From contig NZ_JAFBFI010000017.1 of assembly GCF_016909175.1 (NCBI RefSeq), forward strand, positions 1-64,000: a stretch of DNA of 64,000 nt, given 5' to 3'. The notes under the pieces were generated by a model. It saw nothing but the letters and a program-made list of their open reading frames with translations, did no database searches and had not been told where the DNA came from. The position numbers were made by a program, and so were the translations under genes. Position 1 is the stretch's first letter. The number at the start of each line of letters is the position of its first letter. The DNA comes from Peribacillus deserti. GTDB taxonomy: Bacteria > Bacillota > Bacilli > Bacillales > DSM-1321. Below are positions 36,637-46,153 of the stretch, in pieces.

Positions 36637-38079
36637 ATGGAGTTTATTATCATACTGTTATCGCTAGGCTTGTTGATGTTCGTAGCTTACAGAGGATTTT
36701 CAGTTATTCTATTTGCTCCAATCTGTGCACTATTTGCTGTCCTTTTAACCGATCCAAGTTATGTGTTGCCGTTCTTCTCCAACATATTTATGGAAAGAAT
36801 GGTCGGCTTTATAAAATCTTATTTTCCTGTTTTCCTGCTTGGTGCGATTTTTGGAAAAGTTGTAGAAATGTCTGGAATAGCTGAGTCCATAGCAAAAACA
36901 ATTGCGAAATTAGTTGGCGCAAAAAGAGCTATATTAGCCATCGTACTGTTAGGAGCTATTTTAACTTACAGCGGCGTAAGCTTATTCGTAGTAGTATTCG
37001 CGGTTTATCCATTTGCAGCTAATTTATTCAGAGAGGCAAACATCCCAAAACGTTTAATTCCGGGTACAATCGCTCTCGGAGCATTTACGTTTACCATGGA
37101 TGCTCTTCCTGGAACACCACAGATTCAAAACGTAATCCCGACCACATTTTTTAAGACAGACATCTATGCTGCACCTTTACTCGGCATCATCGGCGGAGCC
37201 TTTATATTGATTGTCGGGATGCTTTATCTAGAGCACCAGCGCAAAAAAGCTGCAGCTGCAGGGGAAGGCTATACTGGATTCGGTTCTGAATTGGCTGCTG
37301 GAGATACAAGCACAGCTGCAAGCCTTCCGCCTGAAGATGAAAAACTCCCGGTTGAAACTTCATCTCCTTTAAGGCAGATCCTGGCATTTGTACCCCTTAT
37401 CCTTGTAGGAGTAATGAATAAAATATTCACCATCAATATTCCTAAATGGTATCCAAACGGCTTTGACTTTTCTGCTATTGGCTTAAATGCCTTTGTAAAA
37501 CTGGAAACACCTGCCGTCGTAGCAATCTGGTCAGTTGAAATGGCACTTGCAATCGGAATCATTGCAACTATTCTTTATGACTGGAAAAAAGTCACAACCA
37601 ATTTCCAGGCCGGCTTGAATCTTAGCATAAGCGGAGCACTGCTGGCTGTTATGAATACGGCAGCTGAATATGGATTTGGAGGAGTTATTTCTTCCTTGCC
37701 TGGATTTGCAGCAGTAAGTAAAGGAATCTCTGAAACATTTACGAATCCGCTTGTAAATGGTGCCATTACCACAACTACACTTGCAGGTGTAACAGGCTCT
37801 GCATCCGGCGGAATGGGTATTGCACTCGCTGCCATGTCAGACAAATATATTGCTGCCATTAATGAATTTAATATTCCGCCAGAAGTTATGCATAGGGTCA
37901 TCTCCATGGCTTCCGGCGGTATGGATACTCTCCCTCACAATGGAGCAGTTATAACCCTTCTTGCTGTTACAGGACTTACACATAGACAGTCCTATAAAGA
38001 TATCTTTGCAATTACCATCATAAAAACACTGACTGTATTTTTAATTATTGGATTGTACAGCCTGACAGGGCTTAAATAA
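36637..38079 (+). CDS. GntP-family permease, probable 3-hydroxybutyrate transporter
   Basis: Integral membrane transporter of 480 aa with about 12-14 hydrophobic segments spread over the whole length and a hydrophilic central loop (about 203-245). GntP-family features include TYSGVSLFVVVFAVYPFA, the DALPGTPQIQN stretch and the C-terminal GGMDTLPHNGAVITLL. The next gene is a hydroxybutyrate-type dehydrogenase, and B. subtilis has a comparable GntP member (yxjC) beside ketone-body genes, so hydroxybutyrate is the likely substrate. GGGAGG precedes the ATG. Controlled by the sigma-54 promoter and cre site. Confidence 0.82.
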   Translation: MEFIIILLSLGLLMFVAYRGFSVILFAPICALFAVLLTDPSYVLPFFSNIFMERMVGFIKSYFPVFLLGAIFGKVVEMSGIAESIAKTIAKLVGAKRAILAIVLLGAILTYSGVSLFVVVFAVYPFAANLFREANIPKRLIPGTIALGAFTFTMDALPGTPQIQNVIPTTFFKTDIYAAPLLGIIGGAFILIVGMLYLEHQRKKAAAAGEGYTGFGSELAAGDTSTAASLPPEDEKLPVETSSPLRQILAFVPLILVGVMNKIFTINIPKWYPNGFDFSAIGLNAFVKLETPAVVAIWSVEMALAIGIIATILYDWKKVTTNFQAGLNLSISGALLAVMNTAAEYGFGGVISSLPGFAAVSKGISETFTNPLVNGAITTTTLAGVTGSASGGMGIALAAMSDKYIAAINEFNIPPEVMHRVISMASGGMDTLPHNGAVITLLAVTGLTHRQSYKDIFAITIIKTLTVFLIIGLYSLTGLK

Positions 38080-38094
38080 AAGCCAGTTATAGAT

Positions 38095-38125
38095 GCAGGG
38101 CCATTCTCCTCGATTATGGCCCTGC
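38095..38125 (+). terminator. intercistronic hairpin permease / dehydrogenase
   Basis: Perfect 10-bp stem GCAGGGCCAT / ATGGCCCTGC with an 11-nt loop and no T-run after it. It is more likely an mRNA stabiliser or partial attenuator than a full terminator. Confidence 0.55.
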
Positions 38126-38159
38126 TGCTTACTAAATCATCAACAGTGGAGGCGAAAGT

Positions 38160-38945
38160 GTGAAATCATTATTACATGATAAAGTAGCCCTGATTACAGG
38201 CGCAGGAAGCGGGATTGGACTGCAGATAGGAAAAGCCTTTGCCGCCGAAGGAGCAAAAGTGGTCTTGTCAGATTTAAATGAAGCAGCAAGTAGGGAGGCT
38301 GCTTCCCAATTGACCGCTGAAGGCTTTGAGGCGATAGGACTGGCATGTGATGTAACCAATGAGGATGCTATAAAAAGCTGCATCAATGAAACAATTTCAC
38401 AATTTGGCAGGCTTGATATATTAGTCAATAATGCAGGACTTCAGCATGTTTCACCAATTGAAGATTTTCCGACAGAAAGGTTTGAATTTCTCATTAAGGT
38501 TATGCTGACTGCTCCTTTTATGGCAATAAAGCACGCCTTCCCCATTATGAAAAACCAAGGGTACGGAAGAATTATTAATATGGCGTCCATTAACGGCCTG
38601 ATAGGTTTTTCAGGAAAATCAGCTTATAATAGTGCCAAACATGGCCTGATTGGACTGACAAAGGTTTCGGCTCTAGAAGGAGCAGCCGATGGCATTACGG
38701 TGAACGCCCTTTGCCCTGGCTATGTCAATACTCCGCTCGTACAGAACCAGTTAAAAGATCTGGCTGCTACTAGAGATGTCCCTCTCGAAAAGGTCCTTGA
38801 GGAGGTTATTTATCCTTTAGTACCACAGAAAAGGCTGCTGAATGTATCAGAAATTGCTGACTATGCAGTATTCCTTGCGAGTGACAAGGCTAAAGGCGTA
38901 ACAGGCCAGGCATGTGTATTAGACGGGGGATATACAGTTCAATAG
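38160..38945 (+). CDS. bdhA: 3-hydroxybutyrate dehydrogenase (SDR)
   Basis: Short-chain dehydrogenase (261 aa) oxidising D-3-hydroxybutyrate to acetoacetate with NAD. Cofactor motif GAGSGIG at 14-20, NNAG at 90-93, catalytic Ser143, Tyr156 and Lys160 (YNSAK). The C-terminal ALCPGYVNTPLVQNQL and YPLVPQKRLL segments are typical of PHB-type dehydrogenases. GTG start with GGAGGCG upstream. Second gene of the sigma-54-driven operon. Confidence 0.88.
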   Translation: MKSLLHDKVALITGAGSGIGLQIGKAFAAEGAKVVLSDLNEAASREAASQLTAEGFEAIGLACDVTNEDAIKSCINETISQFGRLDILVNNAGLQHVSPIEDFPTERFEFLIKVMLTAPFMAIKHAFPIMKNQGYGRIINMASINGLIGFSGKSAYNSAKHGLIGLTKVSALEGAADGITVNALCPGYVNTPLVQNQLKDLAATRDVPLEKVLEEVIYPLVPQKRLLNVSEIADYAVFLASDKAKGVTGQACVLDGGYTVQ

Positions 38946-39043
38946 AGTAGTAATTATTAGAATCTTTCGACACCAAAGTGGTCAGGCCAGCTTGTTTGTT
39001 AGTATAATAGGTAATCATGATAAACAAATAAGGTGGACTGCAC

Positions 39044-40456
39044 ATGAACCAGCAGGGTATTGATATTCTTCCGGTTGAATGGGTTAAAGAAGTCATTAAT
39101 ATTGTAGCTGAACGGTTAGTTGTGGTGGATCGTAAAGGCATCATTCGATATATGGATTCAGCCTACTGTGACTTCCTGAATATAACCCCGATGGATGCTA
39201 TAGGTAAACACGTAGATCAAGTTATAGAAAATACACGGATGCATATTGTTGCCAATACCGGCATTCCTGAATTATCGTCTGTGCAGCCTATTAAAGGCAG
39301 TGAAATGATTGCTAATCGTTATCCCTTATACGTAAACAATGAACTGGTCGGTGCGGCAGGTACGGTTATATTCCGAAACCCGCAGGAGTGGCTGGATTAT
39401 TCAAGCAAAATTCAGCCTCTGCTGGATGAACTTCAGTATTATAAACGAAAGTTTGAAAAAGAGCATAAAAGTAAATATCGTTTCAGCGACCTTGCCGGAA
39501 ATAACCCGCGTTTTGTAGAAGCTAAACAGCTTGCCGAAAGAGGGTCTCACAGCCAGTCCTCCATTCTGCTTATTGGAGAATCAGGCACCGGCAAAGAATT
39601 ATTTGCCCACAGCATCCACCAGAACAGCACCCGGGCACATTATCCCTTCATTCGTGTTAATTGTGCCTCTATACCTGAAAATTTGTTAGAATCGGAGCTG
39701 TTCGGGTATGACGAAGGAGCCTTTACCGGAGCTAAAAGAGGCGGCAAAAAAGGGAAATTTGAACTTGGGCATATGGGAACTGTCTTTCTGGACGAAATTG
39801 GAGATATGCCTCTTCTCATGCAAAGCAAGCTCTTGAGGGTTCTTCAGGAAAAGGAAATCGAGAGAGTTGGCGGCCAGAGCCCCAAAGCAGTAGATGTCCG
39901 TATTATCGCTGCAACACACAGAAATCTGGAAGAGATGGTTCATGAAGGTAAATTCAGGCAGGATTTATATTACCGTCTAAATGTACTAAAGGTAGAAATC
40001 CCCCCTCTTAGAGAAAGAAGAGAAGATATTCTGCCTATTGCATACATTCTTCTGAAAAAACTTGAGAAAAAGTTTAACAGACAAGGCATATATTTATCTA
40101 ATTCAGCAGAAATTACTCTCGAAAAGCATTCCTGGCCAGGAAATATCCGAGAACTGGAGAATGTTCTGGAAAGAGCTATTAATGTATTAGATGGACGGGA
40201 AATATGCTTAGAACACCTGCCTTTATACCTGCGCGACCTGGAAGAGGCAGAAGCTGGCTATCCCCCATCCCTTTCCGATAAGCTAGATCAGGAGAAGTCT
40301 ATACAGCCCCTCAAGGAAATAATGGCTGCTGTAGAAAAGGCTGCCCTTGCAAAGGCTATTAAACTTGCTGATGGGAATAAACAAAAAGCCGCAAAAATGC
40401 TCGGCATCGGCAAAACGAGTTTTTATGATAAATGCAAGCTTTATAATATAAACTAG
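39044..40456 (+). CDS. bdhR: sigma-54-dependent activator (BdhR-like)
   Basis: Enhancer-binding protein (470 aa): N-terminal PAS-like sensor (about 18-110), short coiled linker (120-142), AAA+ domain with Walker A GESGTGKE at 178-185, the sigma-54 contact loop GAFTGA at 225-230 and Walker B VFLDEIGD near 247-254, then a Fis-type HTH (about 440-466). No receiver domain, so it probably senses a ligand through PAS. AGGTGG precedes the ATG; a TATAAT near 39002 may be its own -10. It probably activates the upstream hydroxybutyrate operon, as BdhR does in Bacillus thuringiensis. Confidence 0.88.
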   Translation: MNQQGIDILPVEWVKEVINIVAERLVVVDRKGIIRYMDSAYCDFLNITPMDAIGKHVDQVIENTRMHIVANTGIPELSSVQPIKGSEMIANRYPLYVNNELVGAAGTVIFRNPQEWLDYSSKIQPLLDELQYYKRKFEKEHKSKYRFSDLAGNNPRFVEAKQLAERGSHSQSSILLIGESGTGKELFAHSIHQNSTRAHYPFIRVNCASIPENLLESELFGYDEGAFTGAKRGGKKGKFELGHMGTVFLDEIGDMPLLMQSKLLRVLQEKEIERVGGQSPKAVDVRIIAATHRNLEEMVHEGKFRQDLYYRLNVLKVEIPPLRERREDILPIAYILLKKLEKKFNRQGIYLSNSAEITLEKHSWPGNIRELENVLERAINVLDGREICLEHLPLYLRDLEEAEAGYPPSLSDKLDQEKSIQPLKEIMAAVEKAALAKAIKLADGNKQKAAKMLGIGKTSFYDKCKLYNIN

Positions 40457-40476
40457 GCAGCCTGCTTCATAAAAAA

Positions 40477-40504
40477 GCCGCTTATGAAATCATTCATAAG
40501 CGGC
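40477..40504. terminator. terminator bdhR / mobB
   Basis: Perfect 11-bp stem GCCGCTTATGA / TCATAAGCGGC with a 6-nt loop between convergent genes. The T-run is best on the minus strand. Confidence 0.85.
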
Positions 40505-40518
40505 CTCCTCTTTTCTTT

Positions 40519-41046
40519 CTATAAATCAAGATTTTCCTTCATAATCATTTCACACAATTGAATAGGCAGCGAGGGATCAAAGAGACTCAGATGCTTTATG
40601 TTGTTCTTTTCACTCTTTTCCTCACCTTCCGCTTCCTCCCAATATACGGCTGCTTTTATATTGGTAAGATCATTCAGCAAAGTCAGATCTTCTCTGTTTT
40701 TAAGCAGAACAATCTTCGGAAAATTTTCATACTTATATCCTTCTATTAGAATAATGTCCGGCTTGAAGAAAGAAATAAAACGAATTTGCTGATCCAAATC
40801 AAATTCTGCGATATTGGCAAGTAATTGAATATGGCCCTGTCCTTCTGCAAGGGAAGCTACAGCACCTGCCTGTATATATTGCTCAGAGTCCTTTTGATTT
40901 TCTCGTACGGTCAAAGAGCCGCCATGTCCATGGTGCTTTAAAACAGCAGCCTTTACATTTCTCTCTTTTAAAGCTGTGATTATACTGGATAAAAGAGTCG
41001 TTTTTCCCGAATTTTGATATCCGCAGATCTGAAAGATACCGGTCAT
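40519..41046 (-). CDS. mobB: molybdopterin-guanine dinucleotide biosynthesis protein MobB
   Basis: GTP-binding accessory protein (175 aa) for molybdenum cofactor maturation. P-loop in GYQNSGKTT near the N-terminus and the downstream HHGHGG and IEGYK blocks of the family. The ATG at 41046 overlaps the moeA stop (ATGA) and gives the usual MTGIFQICGYQNSGKT start. Last in the moaA-moeA-mobB group; no mobA, moaD or moaE in the window. Confidence 0.9.
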   Translation of the reverse strand: MTGIFQICGYQNSGKTTLLSSIITALKERNVKAAVLKHHGHGGSLTVRENQKDSEQYIQAGAVASLAEGQGHIQLLANIAEFDLDQQIRFISFFKPDIILIEGYKYENFPKIVLLKNREDLTLLNDLTNIKAAVYWEEAEGEEKSEKNNIKHLSLFDPSLPIQLCEMIMKENLDL

Positions 41047-42317
41047 TGGTTTTCCCAAGGTGCTTTACTGCCTTCAAAATCCTCCAGAAGCAATATTTCT
41101 ACTTCATCGCCTTTTTGATATCCCCGTGTGCCTGAGGGCAAAATAATTAGAACGCCCGCTCCCGCGAGGCTCATCACGACACTGGATTTATCTAGGCCGG
41201 ACGGCTCGGCTCTAAGCCTTCCCTCTTCGAATGATAAGCTGCCTCTAATTAGACGGGTAAAAGGATTTGCTTTTGGAAAATCTACCTTCAGCCATGCTTT
41301 TTCTTTTCGCAGATGCGGCTTTTCAGAAAACAGCTTTGTCCGGATCACCGGCCGTACAAAAAGCTCAAATCCTACATAACAAGCGGAAGGATTTCCGGAA
41401 AGACCGTAAAGAATTTTATGGTTCAGCCTTGCCACTGTTGTGACACTTCCCGGCCGCATTGCCACCTTATTAAATAGCACGTCTGCTTCAAGTCTCTTAT
41501 ATATATCTGGCATAATATCGTAATCGCCAACAGAGACTCCCCCTGTGGTGATTAAAATATCCACTTCGGTTAGAGCCTGTTTTATGGCCGCATAGCATAT
41601 TTCAATGTCATCAGGAAGCTGGCCGTAATACTTTGCCTCCGCACCTGCTCTTGCAGCCTGTGCCTCAATCATAGGTGCATTGCTGTTTCTAATTTTCCCA
41701 GGGGCGAGCTCCTCTGATACTTCAAGCAGCTCTGTTCCGGTCGCAAAGAGGCCGATCATCGGCTTCTTTGCGACTTTCACTTCATGATAGCCGAAGGTCG
41801 CCAATACAGCTATCACACCCGGATTAATTATGGTTCCTTTCTTAACCAGCAAATCTCCTTTTTTTGCATCTTCACCTTGAAAAGAGATGTTGTCCCCGCT
41901 ATTCTGTTTTCTTTTTATAGATAGATAATCTTTATTATTTTTTTCGTATGTTTTAACAAGCTCTAACATGATGACCGTGTCTGCCCCTTCAGGGAGCAGA
42001 GCTCCGGTCATGATACGCGCGGCCTGAAAAGGTCCTACTTCTTTTTCTGCAACCATCCCTGCCGCTAAACTTTCAATCACTTCAAATTCCACAGAGTTTC
42101 CTGATTCTGCAAGTCTGGTATCTTCCGCCCGAAGAGCAAATCCGTCATATGGAGATCGGTTAAAATGAGGCACATCATGATTTGCCTTAATATCTTCGGC
42201 CAGAAATCTATTAATGCTTTCCTTTAATGGAACAATTTCCGTCTCTCGATCAACTTTAATATCCATAATTTTTGCAACTGCTTCATATATGGGTAAAGGT
42301 TTGCGTTTTTCAAGCAT
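41043..42317 (-). CDS. moeA: molybdopterin molybdenumtransferase MoeA
   Basis: 424-residue enzyme inserting molybdate into adenylylated molybdopterin. Conserved NRSPYDGFALRAEDT near residue 53, TGALLPEGADTVI, and the GGVSVGDYD motif of the MoCF-binding domain, with a C-terminal beta-barrel domain from about 345. 27 bp downstream of moaA and overlapping mobB. Confidence 0.95.
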   Translation of the reverse strand: MLEKRKPLPIYEAVAKIMDIKVDRETEIVPLKESINRFLAEDIKANHDVPHFNRSPYDGFALRAEDTRLAESGNSVEFEVIESLAAGMVAEKEVGPFQAARIMTGALLPEGADTVIMLELVKTYEKNNKDYLSIKRKQNSGDNISFQGEDAKKGDLLVKKGTIINPGVIAVLATFGYHEVKVAKKPMIGLFATGTELLEVSEELAPGKIRNSNAPMIEAQAARAGAEAKYYGQLPDDIEICYAAIKQALTEVDILITTGGVSVGDYDIMPDIYKRLEADVLFNKVAMRPGSVTTVARLNHKILYGLSGNPSACYVGFELFVRPVIRTKLFSEKPHLRKEKAWLKVDFPKANPFTRLIRGSLSFEEGRLRAEPSGLDKSSVVMSLAGAGVLIILPSGTRGYQKGDEVEILLLEDFEGSKAPWENQ

Positions 42318-42344
42318 GGCTGACTCTCCCGGGTATAAAAATAT

Positions 42345-43364
42345 TTAACCGCCAATATAAGACATTTCAATTTTAGCTTTTTTGTCCTTATTCGGTTCAT
42401 TCCGTTCATCTGAATATCTGTCTCTCCGATTGTTCCAGATTGATGTAATTTGATTAATTACTTCCTCGTCGTCGGCCTGAGATCTCAGATATTCTTTTAA
42501 ATTAAATCCTGAACTGCTGAATAAGCAGGTATAAAACTGGCCATTCGCTGAGAGACGCGCCCTTGTGCATGTAGAGCAAAAAGACTCTGAAACAGATGTA
42601 ATAAAGCCAATTTCCGGATCTTCATCCGTGTAGCGGTACCTTTTAGCCACCTCGCCGTAATAGTCGGATTCTACCGGTTCAATGGAATATCTGCTGCTAA
42701 TTATTTGGATGATTTCTTTTTTAGAAATAACATGATCCAATTTCCATCCATTTGTATTTCCTACGTCCATAAACTCTATAAACCTTAAGGTTAGATTTTC
42801 ATTTTTGCAGAATTCCGCCATGGGAAGGATCTGGCTGTCATTCATGCCTTTTTTGACAACCATATTGATTTTAACTTCAAGGCCGCTTTCCTTTGCAGCT
42901 TGAATGCCTTGAAGTACTGGTTTAATGCCAATGCTTCTGCCTGTTATCTCTTTAAAGAGGGCATCATCTATACTGTCAAGGCTTATATTAACACGCTGCA
43001 GACCTGAATCCCTTAGGTCTCGTGCATATTTTTTCAAATAAATTCCATTTGTAGTTAAGGCGATATCGTTGATCCCATTTATATGAGAAAGCTGCTTGAT
43101 AAGCAGGGGCAAATTTCTTCTTAGAAGGGGTTCTCCGCCAGTCAGACGGATTTTTTCCACACCAAGATCAGCAAAAAGCCGGGCTGATCGTTCAATTTCC
43201 TCAAAAGATAATAGTTCTTCGCCAGGGAGAAATTTATAGCTGTCACCGAATATATCGGCCGGCATGCAATACTGGCATCTAAGATTGCAGCGGTCAATTA
43301 CTGAAATCCGCAAATCTCTCAGCGGTCTTTTCAAAGCATCATACACTTGTCTGATCTCTGACAC
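42345..43364 (-). CDS. moaA: GTP 3',8-cyclase MoaA (radical SAM)
   Basis: First enzyme of molybdenum cofactor synthesis (339 aa). Radical-SAM cluster motif CNLRCQYC (CxxxCxxC) near residue 26, GGEPLLRR for SAM binding, and a second cluster motif [18 protein letters not shown]. The C-terminus ends in the required double glycine (SYIGG). The GTG at 43364 follows GGAGGGG; the longer frame starts before that site and is rejected. First gene of the moaA-moeA-mobB operon. Confidence 0.95.
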   Translation of the reverse strand: MSEIRQVYDALKRPLRDLRISVIDRCNLRCQYCMPADIFGDSYKFLPGEELLSFEEIERSARLFADLGVEKIRLTGGEPLLRRNLPLLIKQLSHINGINDIALTTNGIYLKKYARDLRDSGLQRVNISLDSIDDALFKEITGRSIGIKPVLQGIQAAKESGLEVKINMVVKKGMNDSQILPMAEFCKNENLTLRFIEFMDVGNTNGWKLDHVISKKEIIQIISSRYSIEPVESDYYGEVAKRYRYTDEDPEIGFITSVSESFCSTCTRARLSANGQFYTCLFSSSGFNLKEYLRSQADDEEVINQITSIWNNRRDRYSDERNEPNKDKKAKIEMSYIGG

Positions 43365-43459
43365 AATATCCCCTCCTCCCACGTATTGTACCATTTTATT
43401 GCTTTGGACGATTATTAAGAGCTATTTACGAAAGCAGATGCAGCTGTTCAAAAAAACAC

Positions 43460-43479
43460 CCCGCGAAGACTCTTGCGGG
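43460..43479 (-). terminator. yitW terminator
   Basis: 5-bp GC stem CCCGC / GCGGG with a 10-nt loop, followed on the minus strand by GTGTTTTTTT. Confidence 0.65.
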
Positions 43480-43517
43480 ATGCTTGCTGCACTAAATAAG
43501 TTGAGACATTCGAAAGT

Positions 43518-43829
43518 TTATCTGATGCCAAGAGCAATCTTTGCATAGCGGGACATCATATCTTTGTTCCAAACCGGAGTCCATACGATGTTAACTTCTG
43601 TATTTTTCACTTCAGGTATATCCTCTAAAGCCGTCTTTACCTGGTCTACAATAGTGCCTGCAAGCGGACAACCCATCGATGTCAGTGTCATGGTTACGGT
43701 AGTTTCTCCATTTTCATCCATATCCACGTCATATACCAAACCTAGGTTGACAATGTCTACTCCTATTTCCGGATCAATGACCTGCTCTAATGCTCCCATT
43801 ATATTATCTTTTAAATCCTGATCCATCAT
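43518..43829 (-). CDS. yitW: Fe-S assembly factor YitW (MIP18/DUF59)
   Basis: 103-residue DUF59 protein probably aiding iron-sulfur cluster assembly. Conserved IDPEIGVDIVNLGLVYDV and the reactive Cys in TSMGCPLA. Tandem ATGs at 43829 and 43826 both fit GGAGAGA; the first is used. Follows yitV on the same strand. Confidence 0.93.
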   Translation of the reverse strand: MMDQDLKDNIMGALEQVIDPEIGVDIVNLGLVYDVDMDENGETTVTMTLTSMGCPLAGTIVDQVKTALEDIPEVKNTEVNIVWTPVWNKDMMSRYAKIALGIR

Positions 43830-43909
43830 CAATCTCTCCTTATTTCACAATAGTATATGTTTCTATATCCAAAAAGCGGTTTCTTCATTCCAAATTCTTA
43901 AGAATTGAT

Positions 43910-44677
43910 TTAAAGCTGCTTGGCGAACCATTCCTGTGTTTTTAACAGCCCTTCTCTGCTTACCTTATGAGAAGCGTCTTTATCGAGTAAGAAAGCTATC
44001 TTATGACTAGCATTTCCATATTCTGCCGACATTGATTCATAGAAATTATAGGCGTCCTGATAGGGAACCACAGTATCCTTTTCACCGTGCCACAGAAAAA
44101 TGGGTCTTCCAGCAAGTTTTTCCCTATTCAGTGTAAGATCATATGAGGCAAGGACTGAATAAAGTTGATCCAATTCTTCATTAGAAAGCGGTATGTCAAT
44201 ATGGGAATTCTTAAGGTTTTCAATCTGCCGCTTAGCATAGCTAACGTAGGCAGGATTCCCCATAAGGCTCACACCCGCTTTAATCCAAGCGTACTGAGAA
44301 AGTGCCCCATATGTAATGATGCCGCCCATAGAGGTGCCCGCCACCCCAATTCTGGAGGTGTCAATCAACTCTGCATTTTCATAAAAGTCCTTTAAAACCT
44401 CAATCTCTTTTATTGTCTTGATTACTATATCCCAGAAGGATAGCATAAGCTTATTTTCAGAAAGGTTTATTTCCCTTTCACCATGGTAAAGTGCATCAGG
44501 AAGCACAACTCGAAAACCCTTTTCTGCCAGAAGATAAGCATAATGTAAATTATGTTCTTTGGCGCTTGTTATGCCGTGTATAAAAAGTATAAACGGCAGC
44601 TTTTCTTTCCTTTTTTCCTGTTTAACAATATGTAATACGGGAATATGGTGTATACTTTCTTTACTAATACTTATCAA
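43910..44677 (-). CDS. yitV: alpha/beta hydrolase YitV
   Basis: 255-residue esterase-type hydrolase. Oxyanion segment FIHGITSAKEHN, nucleophile elbow GTSMGG, and acid/His region HGEKDTVVPY and ASHKVS. The start is taken as a TTG with GGAGG 8 nt upstream; this gives the family length of about 255, while the longer frame (to 44737) lacks a site. Divergent from yitU. Substrate unknown. Confidence 0.9.
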   Translation of the reverse strand: MISISKESIHHIPVLHIVKQEKRKEKLPFILFIHGITSAKEHNLHYAYLLAEKGFRVVLPDALYHGEREINLSENKLMLSFWDIVIKTIKEIEVLKDFYENAELIDTSRIGVAGTSMGGIITYGALSQYAWIKAGVSLMGNPAYVSYAKRQIENLKNSHIDIPLSNEELDQLYSVLASYDLTLNREKLAGRPIFLWHGEKDTVVPYQDAYNFYESMSAEYGNASHKIAFLLDKDASHKVSREGLLKTQEWFAKQL

Positions 44678-44838
44678 GATGGCTGCCTCCTGCTTTGCTT
44701 CATGAACTGTTTTTACACTGCTATTAATACCATACATTATTTATCAAACAATGGAAAAAGATTTAACTTTGGCTTAAAATCCTTTTTACAAAGCCATGTT
44801 AATATAGTTAATAATCATGTACAGAAAAGGGAGATTTT

Positions 44839-45657
44839 ATGAAGGAACAGCATTTAATTGTATTGGACCTGGATGGAACACTATTAAAAGATGATAAAAC
44901 CATATCAGACCGCTCAAAAAAAGTTCTGAATCAGCTCATGAATCAGGGGCATCAAGTGATGATTGCCACTGGGCGCCCCTTCCGCTCAAGCGAAAGATAC
45001 TATCATGAAGCTGGGCTGAATACACCAATTGTTAACTTCAATGGTGCATTCGTCCACCACCCGCTTCATACCAGCTGGGGAAGTTTTCACTCTCCTCTTG
45101 ACATTAAGGTAGCAAAGGATATCGTTGAAGCTCTTAGCGGCTTTACATTCCATAACATTATTGCGGAAGTACGTGATGATGTGTACTACCATTATCATGA
45201 TGAAAAGCTGATGGATATTTTCAGCATGGGCAATCCCCGTGTGACAACAGGCGATTTAAGGAATTTTCTTACAGAACCGCCGACCAGTATGCTAATCCAT
45301 ACAGAGGAAGAACATGTTCCGTTAATAAGAGAGCATTTACAGGATGTTCATGCAGAGGTAGTTGAGCATAGAAGATGGGCAGATCCATTTCATGTGATTG
45401 AAATTGTAAAAAAGGGATTAAATAAAGCAGTTGGAATAGAACGTGTTGCTAAATCCTTAAATATTCCGCAGGAGCGGATTATAGCATTCGGTGATGAAGA
45501 TAATGACCTTGAAATGATTGAATATGCGGGCTGCGGTGTGGCTATGGGAAATGGAATTGGCGGGCTAAAAAGCATTGCTGATGTAGTAACACTATCAAAC
45601 GAAGAAGACGGTATTGCTGTTTTCCTTGAAGAATATTTTAAAGAAAAAACAGCCTGA
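44839..45657 (+). CDS. yitU: HAD-family sugar phosphatase YitU (Cof type)
   Basis: 272-residue phosphatase. Motif I DLDGTLL at 9-15, motif II TGR near 47, conserved Lys in NKAVGIERV, and motif IV GDEDNDLEM near 221. Cof subfamily members hydrolyse sugar phosphates, pyridoxal phosphate or FMN; B. subtilis YitU has been linked to flavin phosphate hydrolysis. GGGAG before the ATG. Terminator at 45661-45683. Confidence 0.93.
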   Translation: MKEQHLIVLDLDGTLLKDDKTISDRSKKVLNQLMNQGHQVMIATGRPFRSSERYYHEAGLNTPIVNFNGAFVHHPLHTSWGSFHSPLDIKVAKDIVEALSGFTFHNIIAEVRDDVYYHYHDEKLMDIFSMGNPRVTTGDLRNFLTEPPTSMLIHTEEEHVPLIREHLQDVHAEVVEHRRWADPFHVIEIVKKGLNKAVGIERVAKSLNIPQERIIAFGDEDNDLEMIEYAGCGVAMGNGIGGLKSIADVVTLSNEEDGIAVFLEEYFKEKTA

Positions 45658-45660
45658 CCC

Positions 45661-45683
45661 AGACTCCCTTTTACGGGGAGTCT
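45661..45683 (+). terminator. yitU terminator
   Basis: 8-bp stem AGACTCCC / GGGAGTCT with a 7-nt loop, followed by TTTTTT. Confidence 0.85.
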
Positions 45684-45839
45684 TTTTTTGGTCTGCTGCA
45701 TTCCCTAACTAGCTTGGAAACTAATCCTTCTGAACACGTCTATTAGCCAAAAATTACCCGAATTAATAGTATTCATTATAGTTAAAGCTAATAAATGACA
45801 CAGACCTGTGTCAATACAGTGGATGCGGAGGTGTTTCGA

Positions 45840-45986
45840 TTGGGTAAAGGATCTCGACGTTTTGTTCAGCATAGTAAAGATGTTGTAACTCAGCACAGCC
45901 TTAAAATACCTTATCGGATGACGTATGCAGAAGCAGAAGCAAGAAAATTAGAACGCAGTAATGTGTTAAAGGAGGGCGGGTTATAA
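45840..45986 (+). CDS. small basic protein, function unknown
   Basis: 48-residue protein with TTG start preceded by GGAGGTG at 6 nt. It is soluble, basic and His-containing (GKGSRRFVQHSKDVVTQHSLKIPYRMTYAEAEARKLERSN). The excellent ribosome binding site supports translation. The stop overlaps the start of a second micro-ORF by one base. It lies between yitU and the convergent yitT. I do not recognise the family. Confidence 0.6.
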   Translation: MGKGSRRFVQHSKDVVTQHSLKIPYRMTYAEAEARKLERSNVLKEGGL

Positions 45987-46114
45987 TGAGCAAACTCTCC
46001 CGCCAGATGGTAAGTCTCTATTTCTGCCGTTATCACGAAATCCTCTGCATATTTAAGCCTATTCCATCCTTAGCCGGCTATTATCTGCTGGCAGCTGAAG
46101 CAGCCACTGTTTGA
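45986..46114 (+). CDS. 42-residue micro-ORF coupled to preceding gene
   Basis: ATG overlaps the preceding TAA (TAATG) and has GGAGG at 45971-45975 inside the upstream coding end. Product of 42 residues, MSKLSRQMVSLYFCRYHEIL... ending LLAAEAATV. No homologue comes to mind. The start arrangement suggests coupling, but codon evidence is too short to be decisive. The yitT terminator follows on the opposite strand. Confidence 0.4.
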   Translation: MSKLSRQMVSLYFCRYHEILCIFKPIPSLAGYYLLAAEAATV

Positions 46115-46122
46115 TGAATAGA

Positions 46123-46153
46123 AAAAAGCTGGCAGAGCACCTGCCAGCTTTTT
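46123..46153. terminator. yitT terminator (bidirectional)
   Basis: 13-bp perfect stem AAAAAGCTGGCAG / CTGCCAGCTTTTT with a 5-nt loop; it ends one base before the yitT stop codon. Confidence 0.9.
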
